Positions 1 through 6,484 of a stretch of 15,407 nt of DNA are shown piece by piece. How positions within the stretch are numbered: the stretch's first letter is position 1; each line of letters opens with the position of its first letter. The position numbers were made by a program, and so were the translations under genes. Where the stretch lies: positions 1-15,407 of the forward strand of contig VGPP01000029.1 of assembly GCA_016882585.1 (NCBI GenBank). The letters are read 5' to 3'. The stretch is from Cyanobacteria bacterium M_surface_7_m2_037. GTDB lineage: Bacteria > Cyanobacteriota > Cyanobacteriia > PCC-6307 > Cyanobiaceae. The notes under the pieces are model-generated. The model was given only the letters and a program-made list of their open reading frames with translations, did no database searches and was not told the DNA's origin.

Positions 1-29
1 CCGGCCTGAGGCCTGATTCAGCTGCTGCG

Positions 30-1979
30 GTGAGCCATGAGCCGGCGGCGGTGGAGCCGCGGGCTCTGCCGTTTCAGTGGAGCTTGCTCGCCTGGGCGGC
101 CCTGGTGGGTGCGCTCACTGGGCTGGCCGTGGTGGGCTTCCACTTCCTGCTGGGCTTCATCAACAACTTTCTCTATGGCCCGGTGGTGGAAGGCCTGATC
201 GGCCTGTTCACCTCCGCGCCGCCGGAACCACCCCCGCTGCCCGATCCGGCGCCCGCCGCTGGCACCCCTCTGGGAGCGCTGCTGCAGATCGGCCTCGGGG
301 GGCTTGCGTTTCTGCCACCCCCGCCGCCACCGCCGGAACCGATCCCGCTGCCGGGCGATCCGCTGCCGCTCTGGCTCTCGGCCTGGCCGGTGGTGCTGGT
401 GCCTCTGCTGGGCGGTCTGGCAGTGGGTGCGCTGCGCCAGTGGGGCCGCGATCTGGGGCCGAGCCTGCCAAGCCTGATGGCCATGGCCGATGGCAGTGTG
501 CAGCCCACCCCCAAACTTCCTTTCCTGCGCCTGCTCACCGCCTCCCTCAGCCTGGGCAGTGGCGCTTCACTGGGCCCGGAGGGTCCGAGCGTGGAGAGCG
601 GCGGCAACATCGGCCTATGGGTGGCAGGCAAAGGCGGCCTCTCCCCTGATTCCCAGAAGGCGCTCGTGGCCGCGGGCGTGGCGGCTGGCCTGGCGGCTGG
701 TTTCAAGGCGCCGATCGCTGGGCTGTTCTTTGCGTTTGAGGGCAGCTACAGCACGATCCCCGGTCGCCCCAGCGTGCGCGCTGTGCTGGTGGCGGCTGTG
801 GCGTCATCGCTGGTCACCCAGCTCTCGCTGGGGGATGAGCCGATCTTCCGCCTGCCCGCCTATGAGGTGCGCTCGCCGCTGGAGCTGCCCCTCTATCTGG
901 GCTTGGGTCTGGTGGCCAGTGGGATGTCGCTGGCTCTGCTCAACCTGTTCGCCCTCGGCCGCAGCGAGGCCGTGCAGCGCCGGCTGGCGCAGCTGCCCAC
1001 GTGTGTGGTGACCGGGCTCGGCGGCCTGGCGGTGGGCTTGCTGGCCCTGGGATTCCCGCAGGTGCTGGGCGTGGGCTACGACACCATCGGCGCCTTGCTC
1101 GGCCGCGATGGCGGCATCGCCCTGGTGAGCCTGCTGGGGCTGTTAGCCGTGAAGCTGCTGGCCACGGGCCTGAGCAGCGCCACCGGCTTTGTGGGTGGCG
1201 GTTTTGCCCCGTCGCTGTTCCTCGGCGCGGTGTTGGGCAACGTGTATGGGCAGTTGCTGGGGGAGAGCGGTTTGCAGTTGCCGGTGGCGGAGCCGCCGGC
1301 CTACGCGATGGTGGGCATGGCGGCGGTGCTGGCCGGCAGCGCCCGGGCGCCGCTCACTGCACTGCTGCTGCTGTTTGAGCTCACCCACGACATCCGCATC
1401 GTGCTGCCGCTGATGGCGGCGGCCGGCTTGAGCGCCCTGTTAGTGGAGCGCTGGCATGGCATGGCGGATCCGGGCTTGGTGGGTCCGGATGTGCAGGAGG
1501 AGCAGCGGCGCGGGCGGCTGGCCTCGATTGCGGTGGTGGACGCGCTGGAGCCGGAATCCCCCTTGGTGCTGGCGGCCTCCACCACGGCAGAGGTGGCCCT
1601 GCAGCAGCTGCTCGCTGCCCACGGCCATTGCCTGGTGGTGGAGGAGGAGGGCTGGGTGCTGGCGCTGGTCACCCTGGAGGATCTGCAACGCCCGATCTCC
1701 GCGGGTCTGGCCGATCAACCGCTGCGCGAGTGCCGGCGCTCGGATCTGATCTGGCTCTCGGTGGAGGCCAATCTTTCCCAGCTGGAGGATCAGCTGCAGC
1801 CCAATGGCCTGCGGCAGGTGCCGGTGTTCCGGCTCGACGATCAGGCCCTGCCCAAGTTGCCGGTGGGCATCCCGAGCTCGGGGTTGCCGCTGGTGGCCCT
1901 GCAGGGCCTGGCCAGCCGCGATGGCATGGCCCGGGCGCTGGCCCGGGCGGCGGCGGTGGGGCACAAAAAAGCCCCCTGA
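30..1979 (+). CDS. ClC-family chloride/anion transporter with C-terminal CBS-like region
   Basis: The product is an integral membrane anion channel or anion/proton exchanger of the ClC family, about 649 residues. ClC landmarks are visible: GPEGPSVE at 182-189 with the gating glutamate at 184, the GGFAP form of GxFxP at 390-394, and the RAPLTALLLLFELT helix near 439-452. Residues about 498-625 resemble a degenerate CBS pair. The other filter positions are unusual: GPSLP at 143-147 replaces the usual GSGIP, Gly238 falls where E. coli has Glu203, and Ile455 where it has Tyr445 (alignment by eye). Two proline-rich stretches (64-76 and 95-113) lie in an early loop. The GTG at 30 is the first usual start codon, but the frame has no stop back to the window edge, so the gene may begin further upstream. 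The last codons overlap the terminator of the convergent pyrophosphatase gene. Family assignment is firm; the transported ion is not. Confidence 0.9.
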   Translation: MSHEPAAVEPRALPFQWSLLAWAALVGALTGLAVVGFHFLLGFINNFLYGPVVEGLIGLFTSAPPEPPPLPDPAPAAGTPLGALLQIGLGGLAFLPPPPPPPEPIPLPGDPLPLWLSAWPVVLVPLLGGLAVGALRQWGRDLGPSLPSLMAMADGSVQPTPKLPFLRLLTASLSLGSGASLGPEGPSVESGGNIGLWVAGKGGLSPDSQKALVAAGVAAGLAAGFKAPIAGLFFAFEGSYSTIPGRPSVRAVLVAAVASSLVTQLSLGDEPIFRLPAYEVRSPLELPLYLGLGLVASGMSLALLNLFALGRSEAVQRRLAQLPTCVVTGLGGLAVGLLALGFPQVLGVGYDTIGALLGRDGGIALVSLLGLLAVKLLATGLSSATGFVGGGFAPSLFLGAVLGNVYGQLLGESGLQLPVAEPPAYAMVGMAAVLAGSARAPLTALLLLFELTHDIRIVLPLMAAAGLSALLVERWHGMADPGLVGPDVQEEQRRGRLASIAVVDALEPESPLVLAASTTAEVALQQLLAAHGHCLVVEEEGWVLALVTLEDLQRPISAGLADQPLRECRRSDLIWLSVEANLSQLEDQLQPNGLRQVPVFRLDDQALPKLPVGIPSSGLPLVALQGLASRDGMARALARAAAVGHKKAP

Positions 1980-1987
1980 CGGGGGCT
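1965..1987 (-). terminator. Rho-independent terminator of the osmC-like/M32/ppa cluster
   Basis: On the minus strand a 7-bp stem (AGCCCCC/GGGGGCT) with a GTCA loop is followed by six T residues. This is a textbook intrinsic terminator, 34 nt downstream of the ppa stop codon. It lies within the last codons and stop of the convergent ClC gene, so the two transcription units overlap here. Confidence 0.9.
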
Positions 1988-1990
1988 GAT

Positions 1991-2005
1991 CGATCCTGTG
2001 GATCG
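1991..2005 (-). other. Small hairpin between the ppa stop and its terminator
   Basis: CGATCC and GGATCG form a perfect 6-bp stem with a TGT loop just before the main terminator stem. It may stabilise the 3' end of the ppa mRNA or help slow RNA polymerase. This is inference; only the inverted repeat is seen. Confidence 0.4.
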
Positions 2006-2020
2006 CTTCTGCAGCGGCGC

Positions 2021-2608
2021 TCAGTTGACCAGCTTGGGCGCGATGGTTTCCATGTAGCGGGCTTCGCACTCCTTGATGATCTTCACGGCCTCGGCGGCAT
2101 CGAAGAAGCCGTTCACGCGGCAGGTGCCGGGCTTCTTCAGATCCTTGTAGTGCTCCCAGTAGTACTGGGTTTCCTTGAGCCAATGCTCGCCCAGCTGGGT
2201 GTAGCTGGTGATGTGATCCATGCGCTTGTCATCGGCCAGCACGGCGATCACCTTGTCGTCGACTTCACCGCCGTCGTCGAACTTCATGATGCCGATGATG
2301 CGGGCTTCCACCAGGGAGCCGGGCACGAGCGGCTCGGTCACACCCACGATCTCGATGTCGAGCGGGTCGCCATCTTCATCCCAGGTGCGGGGGATGCAGC
2401 CGTAGGCGAAGGGATAAGCCAGCGAGGAGTAACCCACGCGATCGAGCTTGAGGTGGCCGGTTTCGGTGATCAGCTCGTACTTGTTGATCGTGTTGCTGTT
2501 GAGCTCCACGATCGTGTTCAGGCGCAGCTCGGCTTCATCGGCAAAGGCCGGCAGCACGTGCAGCAGGTTGAGCATCGTGCGGCTCGGGGCGTGGTCGATG
2601 TTCGCCAT
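2021..2608 (-). CDS. ppa: Soluble inorganic pyrophosphatase (family I)
   Basis: This cytoplasmic enzyme hydrolyses pyrophosphate to two phosphates and so pulls biosynthetic reactions forward. The product is 195 residues. It carries the family I signature DGDPLDI, preceded by the conserved YPFAYGCIPRTWDEDG segment, and the downstream DDGGEVDDKVIAV aspartates that bind Mg2+. I chose the ATG at 2608 (MANIDHAPS) because, from memory, picocyanobacterial homologues begin this way. An in-frame ATG at 2638 would add ten residues, and neither start has a clear Shine-Dalgarno sequence. It is the last gene of a leftward cluster, 44 bp after the M32 peptidase stop (14 bp if the upstream start is used), and ends in a strong terminator. 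Sure of function, less sure of the exact start. Confidence 0.93.
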   Translation of the reverse strand: MANIDHAPSRTMLNLLHVLPAFADEAELRLNTIVELNSNTINKYELITETGHLKLDRVGYSSLAYPFAYGCIPRTWDEDGDPLDIEIVGVTEPLVPGSLVEARIIGIMKFDDGGEVDDKVIAVLADDKRMDHITSYTQLGEHWLKETQYYWEHYKDLKKPGTCRVNGFFDAAEAVKIIKECEARYMETIAPKLVN

Positions 2609-2652
2609 CAGGGCAGCGGCAAGGGATGTGGGCGGCATCCTACGGATCGCAC

Positions 2653-4179
2653 TCAGCCGGCCAGTCGCTCCAGCTTCTGGTTCAGGTAGGCCACGAAGGG
2701 CTCGTGGCTGAGAGGGCGTCCGCTCACCTGCTCCACCAGTTCAGCGGCGTTCACGCTGCGCCCAAGCGGATACACCCGCTGCTGCAGCCAAGCCCCCAGC
2801 TGGGCATCGCCCTCGGCCGCCAGCAGGGTTTCGATCGGCCCCAGCTCGGCTTCGATCGTTTCGCTCAGCTGCGCACTGATCAGGTGGCCCAGGGCATAGG
2901 AGGGGAAGTAGCCGAACAGGCCTTCGCTCCAGTGCACGTCTTGCAGGCAACCTTCGGCGTCGTTGCTGGGGCTCACCCCGAGCAGCTCCTGCATGCCCCG
3001 GTTCCAGGCTTCGGGCAGCTCCGCCACGGGCATGCCGCCTTCCACCAGTGCCAGCTCCAGCTCGTAGCGCAGCAGTACGTGCAGCCCGTAGCTCACCTCA
3101 TCGGCTTCCACGCGGGTGAGGCCAGCGCGGATCGGGTTGAGATCGCGCCAGAAGGCCTGGGCATCGCCCCACACATCACGGCCCAGGGCTGCCACGAAGC
3201 GCGGGTGCCAGCGACGCGCCAAGGCCGCACTTCGCCCGAGCCGGTTTTCATAAAAAAGGCTCTGGCTTTCGTGCACCGCCATCGAGGTGGCTTCCCCCAG
3301 CGGCCAGGGGAACCAGTGATCACCCAGCCGCGGCAGCCCCTGCTCATAGAGGCTGTGGCCCCACTCATGGGCTGTGGCCAGAAAAGCTGAGAAGGGCTGA
3401 CCCTCCACCACCCGGGTGGTGATGCGGAAGTCGTTGGGGCCGAGGGTGCTGGAGAAGGGATGGGGGGAGCGGGCCCGGCTGCAGCGCTCACTGCTGTAAC
3501 CCCACTCCTCCAGCAGGGCGCTGCAGAGCTGCTCCTGGGCGTTGTCGCCCAGATCCCAGGCTCCACTGCTGCCGGCTGGGATGGCCTTGGCCTGCTCCAG
3601 CAGGGGTGGCAGGGCCTGGCGCAGGGGCAGCAGCCATTGGCTCAGCTGGGCCTTGCTGATGTCGGGTTCGAAAGGTTGGGCCAGGATTTCCCAGGGGCTG
3701 CGCCCGGCTCCTGCGGCATCGCGTTCCACCGGCGCCAGCTGCCGGGCTTGCTCCAGGCGCAGCGCGATCAGTCGCTCGAGGGCCGGCGCAAACGTGCTGA
3801 ACGTGCTCGTGCGCTTCGCTTCCTGCCAGAGGGCGTAGCCCTGGGCCTGGGCTTGAGCCAGCTGCCCCACCAGGGCCGGGTCGAGCCGCGATTCACGCTC
3901 GTACTGCTGACGCAGCAGCTGCAGATTGCGCCGCTGAGGAGCCGAGGCATCGGGCGTGAGCTCTTGCTCAGCGGCCAGCAGTAAGTCGCTGTAGACCGCG
4001 GAGGTCTGCCGCTCATGCAGCTGCAGAGCCAGCAGAGCCAGTTGTTCACCGCGCCAGCTGGACGCCGCCGCTGGCATGGCGGTGTTCTGGTCGTAATAGA
4101 GGGTGCTCTGGATTCCCCCCAGCAGCTGGGTGGTGTGCAGGTGCTCCCGCAGCTGGGTGTAGGCCTGTCCTGCCGCCAC
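2653..4179 (-). CDS. M32-family metallocarboxypeptidase
   Basis: This is a zinc carboxypeptidase of family M32 (Taq/Pfu type), a cytoplasmic enzyme that removes C-terminal residues from peptides. The 508-residue length is normal for the family. The defining motifs are present in order: HPF at 240-242, DFRIT (the DxRxT motif) at 250-254, HEWGH (HExxH, two zinc histidines and the catalytic Glu) at 271-275, and HESQS at 303-307, which supplies the third zinc ligand. The C-terminal GYFPSYALGHLISAQ segment is also typical. Translation appears to start at GTG 4179, with no obvious Shine-Dalgarno sequence. The gene sits 42 bp after the OsmC-like gene and just before ppa, so the three are probably cotranscribed. 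The link between them is not obvious beyond general housekeeping. Confidence 0.93.
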   Translation of the reverse strand: MAAGQAYTQLREHLHTTQLLGGIQSTLYYDQNTAMPAAASSWRGEQLALLALQLHERQTSAVYSDLLLAAEQELTPDASAPQRRNLQLLRQQYERESRLDPALVGQLAQAQAQGYALWQEAKRTSTFSTFAPALERLIALRLEQARQLAPVERDAAGAGRSPWEILAQPFEPDISKAQLSQWLLPLRQALPPLLEQAKAIPAGSSGAWDLGDNAQEQLCSALLEEWGYSSERCSRARSPHPFSSTLGPNDFRITTRVVEGQPFSAFLATAHEWGHSLYEQGLPRLGDHWFPWPLGEATSMAVHESQSLFYENRLGRSAALARRWHPRFVAALGRDVWGDAQAFWRDLNPIRAGLTRVEADEVSYGLHVLLRYELELALVEGGMPVAELPEAWNRGMQELLGVSPSNDAEGCLQDVHWSEGLFGYFPSYALGHLISAQLSETIEAELGPIETLLAAEGDAQLGAWLQQRVYPLGRSVNAAELVEQVSGRPLSHEPFVAYLNQKLERLAG

Positions 4180-4221
4180 GGTGGTGGATGGTTCAGTGGG
4201 CGGACCCTAAAGCGTTTGCCT

Positions 4222-4623
4222 TCAGTTCCAGTGGAGCCGCATCGCCACAGACCCCTCCAGGCTGAGCTTCACCGGGCAGTTCTCCCCTGCTTTCTGCAGA
4301 ACCTTGCGCGCTTTCTCATCGAGATGGGGCGGCAGCTCGATCCACACCTCCAGCACGGCGATCTTGCGTGGGGCTTCGCTGGTCATGCTCTTCTCCACCC
4401 GGGCTGAACAGCCGCTCAGATCCCAGCCGTGGCGTTCGGCCACGATTCCCATGATCGTGAGGATGCAGGTGCTCAGGGCTGTGGCCACCAGATCGGTGGG
4501 CGAGAAGCGCTCCCCCTTGCCCTGGTTGTCGGTGGGTGCATCGGTTTCCAACTGTGTGCCGGAGGGCTCATGGCTGCTCTGGCAGCGCAGGTGCCCCGCG
4601 TAGCGGCTGTGGATCACGGTCAT
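4222..4623 (-). CDS. OsmC-family (Ohr/OsmC-like) peroxide-related protein
   Basis: A small cytoplasmic protein of 133 residues with the OsmC fold. Family members reduce organic hydroperoxides with a pair of reactive cysteines. Both are present: Cys53 in the LVATALSTCILTIMG helix and Cys116 in GENCPVKLSL. The GERFSPTDL segment before Cys53 is also typical. I placed the start at ATG 4623 (MTVIHSRYAG) because the protein then has the usual OsmC length; the frame stays open upstream to 4902, but that stretch has no family similarity and runs through the divergent DUF2721 gene. It is the first gene of the cluster leading to the M32 peptidase and ppa. The physiological substrate is unknown. Confidence 0.88.
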   Translation of the reverse strand: MTVIHSRYAGHLRCQSSHEPSGTQLETDAPTDNQGKGERFSPTDLVATALSTCILTIMGIVAERHGWDLSGCSARVEKSMTSEAPRKIAVLEVWIELPPHLDEKARKVLQKAGENCPVKLSLEGSVAMRLHWN

Positions 4624-4725
4624 GGCCTGGCCCGCACTGCTGGCAGCTTGGCAGTTGCGGCTCGAGTCGCTTGAGTGAAGCAGCGGTGCCCCTCGATCGG
4701 CTTGGCAGACCTGAGCTCCTTCGCC
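4624..4725. promoter_or_regulatory. Divergent intergenic region between the osmC-like and DUF2721 genes
   Basis: This 102-bp gap must hold the promoters of both divergent transcripts. It contains a 9-bp direct repeat, GCTTGGCAG, at 4646-4654 and 4700-4708, and an imperfect dyad CTCGAG-TCG-CTTGAG at 4661-4675. I cannot place convincing -35/-10 boxes. Confidence 0.35.
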
Positions 4726-4905
4726 ATGATTACGACCCCCCGTGCCGGTGCGCCCGTTCTGGGATTGGCTAAGGCCATTCAGCTCTCGGTGGCACCGGTG
4801 TTTCTGCTCACCGCCATCGCCGGTGTGCTGGGGGTAATCAGCAACCGGCTGGCCCGTGTGCTGGATCGCTCCCGCGATACGACCGTTCAGTCTAGCGACC
4901 ATTAG
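4726..4905 (+). CDS. DUF2721 membrane protein, N-terminal part (ends at in-frame TAG)
   Basis: The 59-residue product begins MITTPRAG and contains one hydrophobic helix (IQLSVAPVFLLTAIAGVLGVI) followed by SNRLARVLDRSRD. This matches the beginning of DUF2721 proteins, small membrane proteins of unknown function common in cyanobacteria. It stops at TAG 4903-4905. The same reading frame continues without a shift into the rest of the family (4912-5148), so this is either half of a gene broken by one base change or the first piece of a genuinely split gene. The ATG at 4726 gives the usual family N-terminus; the frame extends upstream to 4675 but that part is not family-like. It is divergent from the osmC-like gene. 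Confidence 0.65.
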   Translation: MITTPRAGAPVLGLAKAIQLSVAPVFLLTAIAGVLGVISNRLARVLDRSRDTTVQSSDH

Positions 4906-4911
4906 GAACTG

Positions 4912-5148
4912 ATGCTGTTGCGCCGGCGCATGCGGTTGCTGTCGCTGGCAATCGAATCGGTCACTGTGACCGGATTGTTGGTGTCGGCTGTGGTGGCGGT
5001 GACCTTCATCAGTGCCATCGCTGTGATCGATCTCGCGGCGATTGTGGTGCCGCTGTTCGTCACAGCGATGGTTGCTTTGATGCTCGGCCTGGTGTTGCTG
5101 CTGCTGGATACCCGTGTGGCTTCACGGATGATCCGGCGTCGCTTCTGA
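4912..5148 (+). CDS. DUF2721 membrane protein, C-terminal part (restart after TAG)
   Basis: The 78-residue product begins MLLRRRMRLLSLAIESVTVTG and has two strongly hydrophobic helices (about 17-39 and 44-67), ending in RVASRMIRRRF. It corresponds to the second half of DUF2721 proteins and is in the same frame as the first half, with only GAA CTG between the TAG and this ATG. The sequence AGGA at 4904-4907, which includes two bases of the stop codon, lies 4 nt before the ATG and could act as a ribosome binding site for restart. Together the halves would make a protein of about 140 residues, normal for the family. The last 27 bp overlap the convergent DCC-family gene. The function of DUF2721 is unknown. 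Confidence 0.65.
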   Translation: MLLRRRMRLLSLAIESVTVTGLLVSAVVAVTFISAIAVIDLAAIVVPLFVTAMVALMLGLVLLLLDTRVASRMIRRRF

Positions 5149-5667
5149 GCGGCAGCGGCAGAGCTGATCGAGATCGGGCCTGCGAGTGAGGGGCAAGCGC
5201 CAGCGCGCCCAAAGCCCATACATCCCATCGGCTAGCTGCTTCAGGCCTGGCCAACCACTTGGGGCGTAGAGCCAGCCGAGGCCGATCAGTTGATAGGCAG
5301 CCCGGAACACCTCCACATCCCGCAGCACGGTTCCATCAGCGCGCAGCGCATGGATCCGGCCCATGGCTTCCCGGTAGCTGATCCCTCCATAGAGGGCTGG
5401 GTTGTAGTCAGCGGCATCGATGTCGACGAACGCCAACCGCGCGGCTTCGGGATGCAGGCGTTGATCACGTCTGCGCAGAAAACTCACCTCCCGCAGGCAG
5501 AGCGGGCAGCCACCGTCGTAGAGGAGGGTGAGTTGAGGGCGTGAGGGCTGGTTCAGAGGAGTGCTTGTGCTGCGCCAGGAGCCTACTGAGCTTGCGCCAA
5601 CAGAAAGCCCCGCCAAGCGGGGGTGGTGGCTTGAAGTTTGCTCAGGGCTGCTTGCTTCAGAAGCCAC
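5122..5667 (-). CDS. DCC-family (DUF393) thiol-disulfide oxidoreductase-like protein
   Basis: The protein carries the hallmark DCC motif: LTLLYDGGCPLC at 46-57, with Asp51, Cys54 and Cys57 in a DxxCxxC pattern after a beta strand, as in thioredoxin-like DUF393 proteins. The rest (FVDID, the GRIHAL/DGTVLRDVEVFRAAY segment, then a hydrophobic stretch) also fits the family. The biochemical role is poorly defined; a thiol redox function is inferred from the CxxC. The start is a problem. The only in-frame ATG, at 5667, overlaps the stop region of the upstream gene and gives about 45 residues of poorly conserved leader, and a terminator-like hairpin sits inside that leader. A TTG at 5616 (inside the hairpin loop) or a non-standard codon nearer the motif are alternatives. 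The 3' end overlaps DUF2721 by 27 bp. Confidence 0.8.
   Translation of the reverse strand: MASEASSPEQTSSHHPRLAGLSVGASSVGSWRSTSTPLNQPSRPQLTLLYDGGCPLCLREVSFLRRRDQRLHPEAARLAFVDIDAADYNPALYGGISYREAMGRIHALRADGTVLRDVEVFRAAYQLIGLGWLYAPSGWPGLKQLADGMYGLWARWRLPLTRRPDLDQLCRCRSEATPDHP
5599..5622 (-). terminator. Possible terminator of the EF-hand protein gene
   Basis: On the minus strand CCCCGC-TTG-GCGGGG forms a perfect 6-bp GC stem followed by CTTTCTGTT. It lies about 35 nt after the stop codon of the EF-hand gene, where a terminator would be expected. The T tract is interrupted, so it may be only partly effective. It also falls inside the longest reading of the DCC gene. Confidence 0.55.
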
Positions 5668-6385
5668 CGAGGCCAGCGTCGCCGAGAAGATTCGGGGGGT
5701 TGATCACATCCTGGTTGAAGATGTTCACCACCTCCCGGGGATCAAAACCAGAGCCGGGATTGCTGAGGCGACCAATGAGATCGGCGATGGGGGTCTGCAG
5801 CTGTGCCAGCTCCTCCAGCACGCCAGGGTTCACCTCCGCCTGCTGAAGCAGCGATACGCGGCCAGGATTCAAGATCAAATCGCGGCTGTTGAATACGCCA
5901 TCGCCGTTGGCATCCAGCAGTGTGACCCAATCGCGGAACTGCTGGTTGTCCGTGTCAGATCCAGTCCCGGTCACGGGGTCGTTTTCGTTGGCAGGGTCGT
6001 TGCCTGTGGCGGGATCATTGCCGCCGCCTGCGGGAGTCTGGCGCTCACGCTCGAGTGAAAGGTCGTGGTCAACCACTTGAAAACGCCCCTTCTTGGTGAG
6101 CTTGATCTTCACGGCCTCGCCAGGATTGAAATCGTAGTCCTTTCCTTGATAGCTGAAGCCTGCATCCACGCCATCGCCTTGGACATCCTCCACATTCAGC
6201 CAGCCCTTCACAGTTTTGCCACGAGCGCGGAAGTCAGAGCTGAAGGTGCCGTCTGCATCAATACCACCGGAAAGGCTGATTGTTTTCTTGGCTCCTTTGC
6301 CTTTCGAGAATCCCTCAAAAGACCAGCCAAGACCTGTGATGCTGTCTGCGTTGCCGAGATCGCCAGAGAAGCCGAAGCGTGCCAT
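5657..6385 (-). CDS. Hypothetical protein with an EF-hand-like loop and Asn-Asp-Pro repeat linker
   Basis: I do not recognise this family. With the start at ATG 6385 it has 242 residues and no signal peptide. Residues 1-115 look beta-rich, with repeated Gly/Asp turns. Residues 122-142 are a low-complexity linker with three NDP units (NDPATG, NDPANE, NDPVTG). Residues 158-169 read DANGDGVFNSRD, a good EF-hand or dockerin-type calcium loop (Asp, Asn and Asp at positions 1, 3 and 5, Gly at 6, Asp at 12). The C-terminus is Asn/Pro/Gly-rich. An ATG at 6478 would add 31 residues, but that stretch contains a 13-bp-period DNA repeat read in two frames and lies right beside a CRP-type palindrome, so it looks like leader DNA. 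Calcium binding is inference. Confidence 0.7.
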   Translation of the reverse strand: MARFGFSGDLGNADSITGLGWSFEGFSKGKGAKKTISLSGGIDADGTFSSDFRARGKTVKGWLNVEDVQGDGVDAGFSYQGKDYDFNPGEAVKIKLTKKGRFQVVDHDLSLERERQTPAGGGNDPATGNDPANENDPVTGTGSDTDNQQFRDWVTLLDANGDGVFNSRDLILNPGRVSLLQQAEVNPGVLEELAQLQTPIADLIGRLSNPGSGFDPREVVNIFNQDVINPPNLLGDAGLGGF

Positions 6386-6442
6386 TGTTGCTTGCCTGGG
6401 TGTGAGTGGGGAGGTCGTTTCGCCTCCGATGCCCATACCTTC

Positions 6443-6466
6443 GCCCGGTTGTTCAGCCCGGTTGTT
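6443..6466. repeat. Two 11-bp direct repeats with 13-bp period
   Basis: GCCCGGTTGTT occurs at 6443-6453 and again, unchanged, at 6456-6466, with a CA spacer. A 13-bp period is not a multiple of three, so the repeat does not reflect a repeated peptide. It lies in the probable leader of the EF-hand gene and could be a regulator binding site. Confidence 0.6.
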
Positions 6467-6484
6467 GATCACGCTCATGCCTTG

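Noticed and set aside
1440..2183. 247-codon minus-strand frame opposite the ClC 3' end
   Set aside because: It is Gln/His/Arg-rich, typical of a shadow frame, and it runs through the ppa 3' end and terminator.
1628..2689. 353-codon plus-strand frame across the ClC end and ppa
   Set aside because: It overlaps two well-supported genes in other frames, and its protein is an Ala/Gly/Val/His-rich shadow with no family pattern.
2626..3390. 254-codon plus-strand frame opposite the M32 peptidase
   Set aside because: Antisense to a gene with complete catalytic motifs; no domain seen.
4646..4708. 9-bp direct repeat GCTTGGCAG in the osmC-like/DUF2721 gap
   Set aside because: Short, with a 54-bp offset and no symmetry; it could arise by chance, so I list it only as a note in the intergenic entry.
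4624..4902. Upstream extension of the OsmC-like frame
   Set aside because: It lies over the divergent DUF2721 gene and adds non-family sequence; ATG 4623 gives normal length.
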